Positions 1 through 6,119 of a stretch of 17,058 nucleotides of DNA are shown piece after piece. The stretch comes from Dehalococcoidia bacterium UBA7891 (lineage in GTDB: Bacteria; Chloroflexota; Dehalococcoidia; Lucifugimonadales; UBA826). Position numbers and translations under genes: made by a program. Below the pieces are notes generated by a model. That model saw nothing but the letters and a program-made list of their open reading frames with translations, ran no database searches and was not told the DNA's origin. Location: the NCBI GenBank assembly GCA_002500485.1, contig DLRJ01000108.1, forward strand, positions 1 through 17,058, in the 5' to 3' direction. The first letter of the stretch is position 1. The number at the start of each line of letters is the position of its first letter.

Positions 1-15
1 CTAATTCTTAACAGG

Positions 16-708
16 TCAATCCTCGACAATCATAGTAAAAGAGACTGGTCCCAGAACAGCATAAATTACGTCAAAAACAATCATCAGGGCTATCCATCGG
101 AAATTTTCGTCCAAATTACCACCATTCATTATGGAATGTGTCGACTCCACTGCACCCAAAATGATGGGCACAACTACAGGAAGAAATAAAATGGGTAACA
201 TAACCTCCTTTGCCCTCATGTTCATAGATATTGTTGCGAACAACATCCCACACAATGAAATTCCCAGAAGGGCCGGTAAAGAGATCCAAAGCATATTCAA
301 AGGAGATATCGACACATTGAATAACACGATCAAAATTGGAACAAGTATCAATTCAATTACTATCAAGAACATCATATTCGATAGCACTTTACCGAAGAAA
401 ACGACATCCCTTCCTACAGGTGATACCAGCAGACCTTGAAAGGCTCCACCTTCCGTTTCAGCTAGCAGCATCCGGTTAAACCCCACCATAGCACCAAATA
501 TTATAGAAATCCAAAGAATCCCAGGAACTATTAAATTGGCAGTGTTGGGGGTTGATTCAAGGGCAAAATTAAATGTCACGACAACCAACAGAGAGAAAAT
601 AAAAACTGGCAGGATGACATCTTTACTTCTGATTTCAAGTAAGAAATCCTTCCTTACCATTACAAAAAGGTGGTAAAAATATGTCTTCAGGGGGTTAAGA
701 AATGTCAT
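16..708 (-). CDS. ccmB: CcmB-type heme exporter ABC permease
   Basis: Integral membrane subunit of the CcmAB ABC transporter, which in System I cytochrome c maturation powers release of holo-CcmE in the cytoplasmic membrane. The 230-residue protein begins with a short amphipathic segment and an RKDFLLEIRSKD stretch, followed by about six hydrophobic helices. The E-x-E-GG-x-F-x-GLL-SPV loop after helix 2 is typical of CcmB. An in-frame start at 774 would add 22 residues but would overlap ccmA by 80 bp; the ATG at 708 gives a 14-bp overlap with the ccmA end, normal for translational coupling, so I chose it. ccmC or other ccm genes could lie past the left edge; only 15 bases remain there. The family call is firm; heme itself as the substrate is known from the family, not seen here. 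Confidence 0.88.
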   Translation of the reverse strand: MTFLNPLKTYFYHLFVMVRKDFLLEIRSKDVILPVFIFSLLVVVTFNFALESTPNTANLIVPGILWISIIFGAMVGFNRMLLAETEGGAFQGLLVSPVGRDVVFFGKVLSNMMFLIVIELILVPILIVLFNVSISPLNMLWISLPALLGISLCGMLFATISMNMRAKEVMLPILFLPVVVPIILGAVESTHSIMNGGNLDENFRWIALMIVFDVIYAVLGPVSFTMIVED

Positions 709-1345
709 CAACCAGCATTCCTTTTGATATGCGTTGGTTGCGAACGTTACCTCTATATGAAATTTGAGTGGCATGCGTAGTCATAACAATTGACTTGCCA
801 GCCTCTAATTGATCACCAATAATTCTTTCAAATAGCATCAAAGAATCTTGATCTAAACCTGATTCCGGTTCATCAAACAATAATATTCTAGGGTTATGAA
901 GAAGTGCCCTCGCGATTGCCACTCTTTTGATGTAACCATGCGACAAGGTCGCAATCTTGCTATCTAGTCGGTCGTAGAGTCCGATCAGTGCTGCTTTCTC
1001 TAAAATCGTACTATCCAAGCTATCTATCGAATTCAAGCGACCAAAAAATTCTAAATTTTCCTTTACTGTAAGTTGCGAATATAGAAAAGGCTGATGTGCG
1101 ACAAACGCCAAGTCAGATCTAACCCTATGAGCATTTGACCTTAGGTCTTGCCCAAGTATTTTAACCCTACCGTAATCGCAGGAGACCAAAGAGGCTATGA
1201 TCGACAGCAATGTAGTTTTCCCAGAACCATTGATACCCCTAATAACCACTACTTCACTGGGTTCTACAGAAAGACACAGTCTATGAAGAACCCGGTTCCT
1301 ACCGTACGATTTTGTTACATTTTCTACTTTTAAAAGTACGTCCAC
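695..1345 (-). CDS. ccmA: CcmA-type heme exporter ABC ATPase
   Basis: Cytoplasmic ATPase that pairs with the CcmB permease next to it in cytochrome c maturation. The protein has 216 residues, the usual size for CcmA. Visible motifs are Walker A GINGSGKT (37-44), Q-loop Gln85, an ABC signature reading LSHGY (134-138) in place of LSGGQ, Walker B ILLFDEP (154-160), a D-loop SGLD and H-loop His191. The start is a GTG with only a weak purine-rich stretch upstream. The 3' end overlaps ccmB by 14 bp, so the two are one transcription unit, divergent from queF. A generic ABC ATPase of the CcmA-like type for another substrate cannot be excluded from this protein alone, but the CcmB neighbour settles the pairing. 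Confidence 0.88.
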   Translation of the reverse strand: MDVLLKVENVTKSYGRNRVLHRLCLSVEPSEVVVIRGINGSGKTTLLSIIASLVSCDYGRVKILGQDLRSNAHRVRSDLAFVAHQPFLYSQLTVKENLEFFGRLNSIDSLDSTILEKAALIGLYDRLDSKIATLSHGYIKRVAIARALLHNPRILLFDEPESGLDQDSLMLFERIIGDQLEAGKSIVMTTHATQISYRGNVRNQRISKGMLVDDIS

Positions 1346-1451
1346 GCAATTTCTCGCATAACAGAGTATTTATATAGAATATACCTTTAATATGGTATTT
1401 CGTTGTTACAATTAACAGAGTAACAGAGGAATACGATAATGGAGAGTAATT
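1346..1451. promoter_or_regulatory. Divergent ccmA/queF control region with repeats
   Basis: This 106-bp AT-rich space separates the divergent ccmA and queF starts. The octamer TAACAGAG occurs three times: at 1359-1366 and as a head-to-tail pair at 1413-1420 and 1421-1428. TGTTAC (1404-1409) and GTAACA (1420-1425) form an inverted repeat with 10 bp between the arms. ATACC (1381-1385) and GGTAT (1394-1398) form a second, smaller one. queF has a usable Shine-Dalgarno GGAG at 1441-1444, seven bases before its ATG. I could not pick one clear -35/-10 pair for either direction. The repeats could be operator half-sites; that is inference. Confidence 0.4.
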
Positions 1452-1871
1452 ATGCCCTCGATAGAAGAATTGCAAACCGCGTACGAGTCACTCGACGACA
1501 AAATTGAAATAGTTTCCGAAGATTCGATAAATCCTGAGTTGTTGATAGCGTTTGATTACGAATATTCCGGATCTGATACCAAAGTATTCATAACAACAGA
1601 AGAATTCACCGCAGTCTGTCCCTGGACTGGTCTTCCCGACTTTGGAACACTCACCATTGAATACGTACCGTCTAATTTATGCCTCGAACTCAAGTCGCTG
1701 AAGTACTATTTAATGGGGTTTACCGGGGTTGGAATTGTCCAAGAACACGCTGCGAACAAAATAATCAAGGATCTTATAAAATGCTGTAAGCCTGAAGAGA
1801 TCAGTATAGAACTGGAATATAAGGTCAGGGGAGGCATAACCACTAAAGTTTCGGTAACCCACAAAAAATAA
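1452..1871 (+). CDS. queF: QueF, preQ0 (7-cyano-7-deazaguanine) reductase
   Basis: NADPH-dependent nitrile reductase converting preQ0 to preQ1 in queuosine tRNA-modification synthesis; cytosolic. The 139-residue length matches the short unimodular (Bacillus-type) QueF. The catalytic block VCPWTGLPDFG carries nucleophile Cys56 and proton donor Asp63 (Cys55 and Asp62 in B. subtilis). The QueF motif ELKSLKYY (79-86) is intact, so this is not the NADPH-independent archaeal QueF-like amidinotransferase. The substrate-binding Glu98 is present, but the preceding residue is Gln97 where B. subtilis has His96, and the usual SFR reads GFT (89-91). The ATG at 1452 has GGAG seven bases upstream. No other que gene is nearby. 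The FAH-family gene follows 107 bp later on the same strand. Confidence 0.88.
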   Translation: MPSIEELQTAYESLDDKIEIVSEDSINPELLIAFDYEYSGSDTKVFITTEEFTAVCPWTGLPDFGTLTIEYVPSNLCLELKSLKYYLMGFTGVGIVQEHAANKIIKDLIKCCKPEEISIELEYKVRGGITTKVSVTHKK

Positions 1872-1872
1872 A

Positions 1873-1930
1873 GTCAGTTCCTTGGAACTACTTTAACCTA
1901 TCAGTTAAACTGACCCCCATCCTTTTGGAT
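1873..1930. repeat. Cluster of small inverted repeats after queF
   Basis: Just past the queF stop, GTCAGTT (1873-1879) can pair with AACTGAC (1908-1914). Two alternative smaller palindromes lie inside: AGTTCC/GGAACT (1876-1889) and TCAGTT/AACTGA (1901-1913). ATCC-TTTT-GGAT (1919-1930) follows. No T-run follows the larger stem, so a canonical intrinsic terminator is not supported. The part at 1901-1919 recurs with three differences at 11348-11366. It may act as a weak terminator or RNA-processing site between queF and the next gene. Confidence 0.4.
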
Positions 1931-1978
1931 TATGATCAATATAAAGTTCATAAACAACCTCAATCTAGGGAGAGAAAT

Positions 1979-2746
1979 ATGACAAATTATGTAAGATTTC
2001 AAAATAACGAGAATTCTTCTTTCGGAGTTTTAGAAGGGGAAACGATATCCGAAATATCCAACGCACCTTTCAGTTCTTACGAAACAACAGGTAACACCTT
2101 CTCTTTGGGGAACGTAAAATTATTATCACCTGTAGCCCCTAACAAAATAGTTGCCATTGGGCTCAACTATAAAAGTCATCTTGGAGACCGGCCAGGTCCT
2201 GAAGCTCCAGAACCATTTCTCAAGGCATCCACAACTGTGGTAGGGCACGGGGATGACATTGTAATACCCAAAATCGCTATCGCTGAAGGTGCCAAAGTAC
2301 AACCTGAGGCAGAATTAGCATTAGTAATCGGAAAAGAATGTAAAGGGGCAACTCAGGCCAACGCGCTTGACTACGTCTTTGCCTACACTTGCGGCAATGA
2401 TGTTTCAGTTCGAGACTGGCAACAAAACGATTTGCAATGGGCACGGGCTAAATCTTCAGATACCTTTGGTCCGATTGGGCCTTGGATGACAACAGACCTC
2501 GATCCAACAAACATACAGGTTATATGCAGGGTAAACGGAGAAGAAAAGCAGAATCAAAACACATCTGATTTACTACACCCAGTTACCAAAATCATTGAAT
2601 ATGTCAGCGCAGTCATAACCTTAGAAGTAGGGGATGTGATAATGACTGGTACTCCTGGTACTCCTGGAGACATTCATCCGGGAGACACTGTAGAGGTAGA
2701 AATTAGCGGTGTAGGAGTGCTAAGCAACCCAGTAGTTTCAGAATAA
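1979..2746 (+). CDS. Fumarylacetoacetate hydrolase (FAH) family protein
   Basis: Cytosolic metal-dependent C-C bond hydrolase, isomerase or decarboxylase of the FAH superfamily (the group of YcgM, FAHD1 and HpcE). The 255-residue protein has a short N-terminal domain and the FAH fold from about residue 53. Visible are GLNYKSH with His67, metal ligands Glu110 and Glu112 (PEAEL) and Asp141 (GNDVSVRD), the AKSSDTFGPIGP segment with Lys158, and the late GDVIMTGTPGT loop. I chose the ATG at 1979 because AGGGAGAG lies just upstream (1967-1974); a TTG at 1925 in the same frame has no comparable site. The substrate (a 2-oxo-diacid such as acylpyruvate or oxaloacetate) cannot be told from sequence, and the neighbours give no catabolic pathway. 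The DNA at 2647-2664 repeats GGTACTCCT twice, giving a GTPGTPG loop. Confidence 0.85.
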   Translation: MTNYVRFQNNENSSFGVLEGETISEISNAPFSSYETTGNTFSLGNVKLLSPVAPNKIVAIGLNYKSHLGDRPGPEAPEPFLKASTTVVGHGDDIVIPKIAIAEGAKVQPEAELALVIGKECKGATQANALDYVFAYTCGNDVSVRDWQQNDLQWARAKSSDTFGPIGPWMTTDLDPTNIQVICRVNGEEKQNQNTSDLLHPVTKIIEYVSAVITLEVGDVIMTGTPGTPGDIHPGDTVEVEISGVGVLSNPVVSE

Positions 2747-2797
2747 TCAACATAATTATGGTTGATAGTACGGGATGGCATTCCGGCTCCATCCCGT
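2746..2797. terminator. Double palindrome between convergent genes
   Basis: The space between the FAH-family gene and the convergent ccdA-like gene holds two adjacent palindromes. The first (2746-2766) is AT-rich, ATCAACATAAT against ATTATGGTTGAT, with one bulged base. The second (2770-2797) is a perfect 9-bp GC-rich stem ACGGGATGG/CCATCCCGT with a 10-base loop. Neither strand has a T-run after the strong stem, so it is not a classic intrinsic terminator, but its place between convergent genes suggests bidirectional transcript-end formation or 3'-end protection. Confidence 0.5.
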
Positions 2798-2802
2798 CAT
2801 CT

Positions 2803-3525
2803 TCAAGTTCTTCCCAACCGATACCTCAATAATTCAGCACCATCACCAATCAGCCAATACACGATAATATAGGCCCCTGCTGCTACCATCGACAATTTAC
2901 CTATCAGCTCGACATAGGGAATTAATATGCCTACCAACCGTTGAGTAGCATCCTCAAAATATAAGACCGCTACCGTGACGGACATCATTATCAAACCCAT
3001 ACCAAGGCTATAGGCAAGCGACCCGGCCACAACATTTGTTACCCCAGCGACTGATACTCCAGACCCAACTACGATTCCTACAGCAGATAGAAAAACAGGC
3101 AAAGCACAACTCAAAGAGGCAAGAGCGTAAGCGATGCCGAACATAAATATTTGGTTAATTCCTTGAAAGGACCCAAAGGATAAATTCCCCAAAAAACTGA
3201 CAGGCAAGCTACGATTCATCAGAAGCAACCAAAGACCGGTAAGGAAAATTAACGTCCCAATACCCAGACCTATAAAAGGCAGTAGTGACCCGAAAAGCCT
3301 AAACCCTAATGCCATAAAAATTCCAAAAACACCAAATACCACAACAAACCCAATGGTGAGCGTAAGGCCAATGAATAAACCTTTTAACAAAATAAATAAG
3401 GGGGATAGGGAAGAAGAAGATTTACTTAAATGAAACCCAACATAGGCCGGAAACATGGCGGCGCCGCATGGGTTAAATGCTGCTACTGTCCCGGCTGTGA
3501 AGGCGAATAGGATCGATACATCCAT
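2803..3525 (-). CDS. ccdA: CcdA/DsbD-type transmembrane thiol-disulfide transporter
   Basis: Polytopic membrane protein that carries electrons from cytoplasmic thioredoxin across the membrane, in many bacteria to keep apocytochrome c cysteines or extracytoplasmic thioredoxin-like proteins reduced. The 240-residue protein has six predicted helices. The two diagnostic cysteines are visible: Cys20 in FNPCGAAMFPAYVGFH near helix 1 and Cys140 in SLSCALPVF near helix 4, each followed by a proline-containing segment as in CcdA. It starts at ATG 3525, 38 bp behind a small membrane-protein gene on the same strand, so both probably share the promoter near 3980-4009. ccmAB at the left of the window makes cytochrome c assembly a sensible role, but mercuric or other thiol roles exist in this superfamily. 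Confidence 0.82.
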   Translation of the reverse strand: MDVSILFAFTAGTVAAFNPCGAAMFPAYVGFHLSKSSSSLSPLFILLKGLFIGLTLTIGFVVVFGVFGIFMALGFRLFGSLLPFIGLGIGTLIFLTGLWLLLMNRSLPVSFLGNLSFGSFQGINQIFMFGIAYALASLSCALPVFLSAVGIVVGSGVSVAGVTNVVAGSLAYSLGMGLIMMSVTVAVLYFEDATQRLVGILIPYVELIGKLSMVAAGAYIIVYWLIGDGAELLRYRLGRT

Positions 3526-3563
3526 AATTCAGGTGATACCTTTTATGCTTTTTGCAAACCCAC

Positions 3564-3926
3564 CTATTTATCTTTCTTCTTGAACAGTCCTCCACTCCAA
3601 GTCATGAACCTGTTCAAAAACAAACCAGGCCTGTTAAGGGAAGTTGGCCAAACAAATGTTAGGTAAGACACGATGAGCGAACTAATACCAAAAACAGCAA
3701 ATAAGTTCATCTTGATAATAAAAAAGCCGGCAAAAAAAATCAAAGATAAAAGAAACATGTTAAACGCTGAAACCGAGCCAAATTTACGGTCCCTAGACAT
3801 ATGAAACAAAGAAAGTATCTGGTCGTAAAATGATTCCTGAGGCCCAATGGCCTCCAAGGGGGCGTCTGGAAGCTCTGGGGTATCTTCCAGTATTTTTTCT
3901 ATCTCATTCTTGTATCTATCTGACAT
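3564..3926 (-). CDS. Small two-helix membrane protein, unknown function
   Basis: I do not recognise the family. The 120-residue product has a charged N-terminus (MSDRYKNEIEKILED), a Pro-rich stretch (residues 18-30), two hydrophobic helices (about 54-72 and 75-92) and a C-terminal segment ending in KKKDK, consistent with a small inner-membrane protein whose tails face the cytoplasm. An in-frame TTG at 3944 would add six residues, but GGAG sits within that extension where it can serve the ATG at 3926, so I prefer 3926. It lies directly upstream of the ccdA-like gene in the same direction, so it may assist or anchor that transporter. That link rests on position only. Confidence 0.65.
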   Translation of the reverse strand: MSDRYKNEIEKILEDTPELPDAPLEAIGPQESFYDQILSLFHMSRDRKFGSVSAFNMFLLSLIFFAGFFIIKMNLFAVFGISSLIVSYLTFVWPTSLNRPGLFLNRFMTWSGGLFKKKDK

Positions 3927-3979
3927 AGGTTCAAATAGCTCCAAAAACTAATCTCACCAAATATTAACAACACGTATGA

Positions 3980-4009
3980 ATCGTAATTTAGGACACGAAT
4001 TCCTGTCAA
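3980..4009 (-). promoter_or_regulatory. Promoter for the small membrane protein-ccdA unit
   Basis: On the minus strand a perfect -35 TTGACA (4009-4004) is followed after 18 bases by TACGAT (3985-3980; four of six -10 positions). This gives a start near 3973 and a leader of about 47 nt. A 16-bp imperfect palindrome (3992-4007, seven of eight pairs matching, centred on GAATTC) overlaps the -35 and spacer and could be an operator. Confidence 0.55.
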
Positions 4010-4080
4010 CGATAAATGTCCCAAACATACACATATAAAGGAGGTTTTTACTGGCTAAATGCCAATCGAGTTTATCGTGG

Positions 4081-4089
4081 TGATATAAT
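4081..4089 (+). promoter_or_regulatory. Extended -10 promoter of tig-clpP-clpX
   Basis: TGATATAAT is a perfect extended -10 (TG-N-TATAAT). No good -35 lies 16-18 bases upstream, as expected for extended -10 promoters. Transcription would begin near 4096, leaving a leader of about 35 nt. The leader carries the Shine-Dalgarno AGGAG (4120-4124) six bases before the GTG start of tig; it forms the right half of the perfect palindrome CTCCTAGGAG (4115-4124). The same nine bases precede rny on the other strand. Confidence 0.65.
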
Positions 4090-4130
4090 TATCTTCCTGC
4101 TTTTTTAAAAATCACTCCTAGGAGACACTG

Positions 4131-5507
4131 GTGAAAATAACTCAGGACGATGTCGTCGACAGACAAACAGTGCTTCACATCGAACTTGAAGATGATGATA
4201 TCGACCCATATTTGGATAGGGCTTATCAACGGGTAGTTCAACGAGTCAATATACCTGGTTTCAGGAAGGGTAAAGCTCCACGAAGAATCATTGAACAATA
4301 TTTTGGTAGAGAATCGATGCTGAATGAAGTTCTGGATTCCATGCTTCCAGAGCTTACAAACCAAGCAATCAATGAGAAAGATTTGGATGCTGTTGGCCTC
4401 CCCAGCATAGAAATGGAGGAATTAGACCCATTCCAATTCTCAGCAATTGTGCCACTTAGACCAGAAGTTGATCTGGGTGAATACTCGGAAATCAGAATTG
4501 AAAAAGAGCACCCTAAAATAGAAGATGACGCTGTAGACAGCCGTATTGAACAACTCCGACTAAGTGTTGCCACATGGGAACCTACTGAAAGGCCTATTGA
4601 GATTGGAGACATGATCACAGCCCAAATAAAGGGAACTGTTGGGGAAAAGACAATTTTTGATGAAAGTGATGCTGTTTATTTAGTAAACGAAGAAATAGGC
4701 CGACCTTTCCCTGGATTTTCCGAAAAGCTGGTAGGAATGGAACCAGATAAACCATCTCAATTTGATCTTTCAATCCCAGAAGATTTTGCAGATCCTGATC
4801 TTGCTAATCAAGATGCTTCATTTGACGTGACTATCAAAGATATCAAGGCAAGAGTATTACCAGAAATCGATGATGAATTCGCCAAAAGCATCGGAGAAGG
4901 TCACGAAACTCTTGGTGATTTAAAAGAAGAAGTTCAAAAAAGCATTCAAACCGAAGCTGAAGAAGAAATTACAAGAACTCACAGGGAATCCATCGTAGAA
5001 GCATTGATGGACACAGCCAAAGTAGAGATGTCAGCCCTATTATTGCAACATGAAGCAGAGCATATGGTTGAAGAACAGGAAAGAATGGTTTCTCAAGCCA
5101 ATATGAATATGGATGATTATCTAGCCTCCTTAGGGAAAACAAGAGAAGAATTCGTAGAAGAATCAAAAACAGAAGCTTCCGACAGACTAAAACGGTCCTT
5201 TGTATTAGCTAAATTAGCTGAAGAAGAAGGGCTAGAGGTTTCGGACGAAGACATAGATGACAGAATAACAGAGATGTTTTCTAACGCAGAACAAGAAATA
5301 CCTGAATCAAGTCAAAACGCGCAGATGAGAGACTACTTGAGTAGATCACTTCTCATGGAAGAAACCATGAAGAAGCTGGAAGGTATCGCTGCTGGAGAAT
5401 CTGAACAAGAACTTGCTAACCAAGAACCTGATGTGGAAGATGTCGATGATGGTTCTAGCAATGATAATAAGGACCAGGAAACAGAAGAAGGAGAAGTAAA
5501 TGCTTGA
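4131..5507 (+). CDS. tig: Trigger factor, ribosome-associated chaperone/PPIase
   Basis: Binds ribosomal protein L23 at the peptide exit and shields nascent chains in the cytosol. The 458 residues follow the family layout: N-terminal ribosome-binding domain with the signature GFRKGKAP (43-50), FKBP-like prolyl isomerase domain (about 156-240, starting GDMITAQIKG), and a long helical C-terminal SurA-like domain. Residues from about 420 form a very acidic, Asn/Glu/Asp-rich tail that is longer and more charged than usual. The start is GTG with AGGAG six bases upstream; the protein starts MKITQDD, in register with other trigger factors. The last 8 bp overlap clpP, so it is the first gene of a tig-clpP-clpX operon, a common bacterial order. 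Confidence 0.96.
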   Translation: MKITQDDVVDRQTVLHIELEDDDIDPYLDRAYQRVVQRVNIPGFRKGKAPRRIIEQYFGRESMLNEVLDSMLPELTNQAINEKDLDAVGLPSIEMEELDPFQFSAIVPLRPEVDLGEYSEIRIEKEHPKIEDDAVDSRIEQLRLSVATWEPTERPIEIGDMITAQIKGTVGEKTIFDESDAVYLVNEEIGRPFPGFSEKLVGMEPDKPSQFDLSIPEDFADPDLANQDASFDVTIKDIKARVLPEIDDEFAKSIGEGHETLGDLKEEVQKSIQTEAEEEITRTHRESIVEALMDTAKVEMSALLLQHEAEHMVEEQERMVSQANMNMDDYLASLGKTREEFVEESKTEASDRLKRSFVLAKLAEEEGLEVSDEDIDDRITEMFSNAEQEIPESSQNAQMRDYLSRSLLMEETMKKLEGIAAGESEQELANQEPDVEDVDDGSSNDNKDQETEEGEVNA

Positions 5508-6111
5508 TAGACCTGAAAATATAATCCCGTATGTAGTAGAAAGAGATCCAAGAGGGGAGAGAACCTATGATATTTACTCTCTTCTACTAAAGGAAAGGAT
5601 CGTTTTTCTAGGAACTGGAATTAACGACCAGGTAGCAAATGCAATAATTGCTCAATTACTTTTCCTTGACAGAGAGGATCCAGAAAGAGACATAAATCTC
5701 TATATCAACTCACCCGGAGGAGTAATTACAGCAGGTCTAGCAATATACGACACTATGCAATTGATCAGACCTGACGTCTCCACAATATGTGTTGGCATGG
5801 CAGCGAGTATGGGTACAGTACTGCTGTGCGGAGGGGCTGACGGAAAGAGATACGCCCTACCCAATTCCACAATACACATGCATCAGGCATTAGGCGGTGC
5901 ACAGGGTCAAGCCTCAGATATAGAAATTGCTGCACGCGAAATCATCAGAATGCAAGACAAAATTCGAAATATCATCTCTGAACACACAGGCCAATCATAC
6001 GAAAAGATCGCTAGAGATACAGACCGAGATTTCTACATGAGTTCAGAACAAGCCGAAGAGTACGGCCTCATTGATGTGGTGATGTCCTCTCCCAATAACA
6101 GCGCTGAATAG
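5500..6111 (+). CDS. clpP: ClpP, ATP-dependent protease proteolytic subunit
   Basis: Serine peptidase that assembles into a double heptamer and degrades substrates fed by ClpX. The 203-residue length is typical. The catalytic triad is visible as Ser103 (GMAASMG), His128 (HMHQALGG) and Asp177 (RDTDRDFYMS). The N-terminus (LDRPENIIPYVVERDPRGERTYD) matches ClpP with a very short propeptide. The ATG at 5500 lies within the 3' end of tig, behind a GGAG-containing stretch, giving an 8-bp overlap and likely translational coupling. clpX follows nine bases after its end. Confidence 0.97.
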   Translation: MLDRPENIIPYVVERDPRGERTYDIYSLLLKERIVFLGTGINDQVANAIIAQLLFLDREDPERDINLYINSPGGVITAGLAIYDTMQLIRPDVSTICVGMAASMGTVLLCGGADGKRYALPNSTIHMHQALGGAQGQASDIEIAAREIIRMQDKIRNIISEHTGQSYEKIARDTDRDFYMSSEQAEEYGLIDVVMSSPNNSAE

Positions 6112-6119
6112 AGGTATAA

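Noticed and set aside
16..774. Longer ccmB start at 774 (252 residues).
   Set aside because: It would overlap ccmA by 80 bp, and the extra 22 residues do not resemble a CcmB N-terminus; the ATG at 708 fits better.
1925..1978. TTG start at 1925 for the FAH-family gene.
   Set aside because: It lies inside a small palindrome without a ribosome site, while the ATG at 1979 has AGGGAGAG upstream.
2647..2664. Tandem GGTACTCCT repeat in the FAH gene.
   Set aside because: Only two copies, in frame, in a loop that is naturally Gly-Thr-Pro rich; not a meaningful repeat element.
4059..4088. A nine-codon frame (MPIEFIVVI) upstream of tig, with AGGAGG at 4039-4044.
   Set aside because: The ribosome site is about 14 bases from the ATG and the frame overlaps the tig -10 element, so it would not be on the main transcript; chance is more likely.
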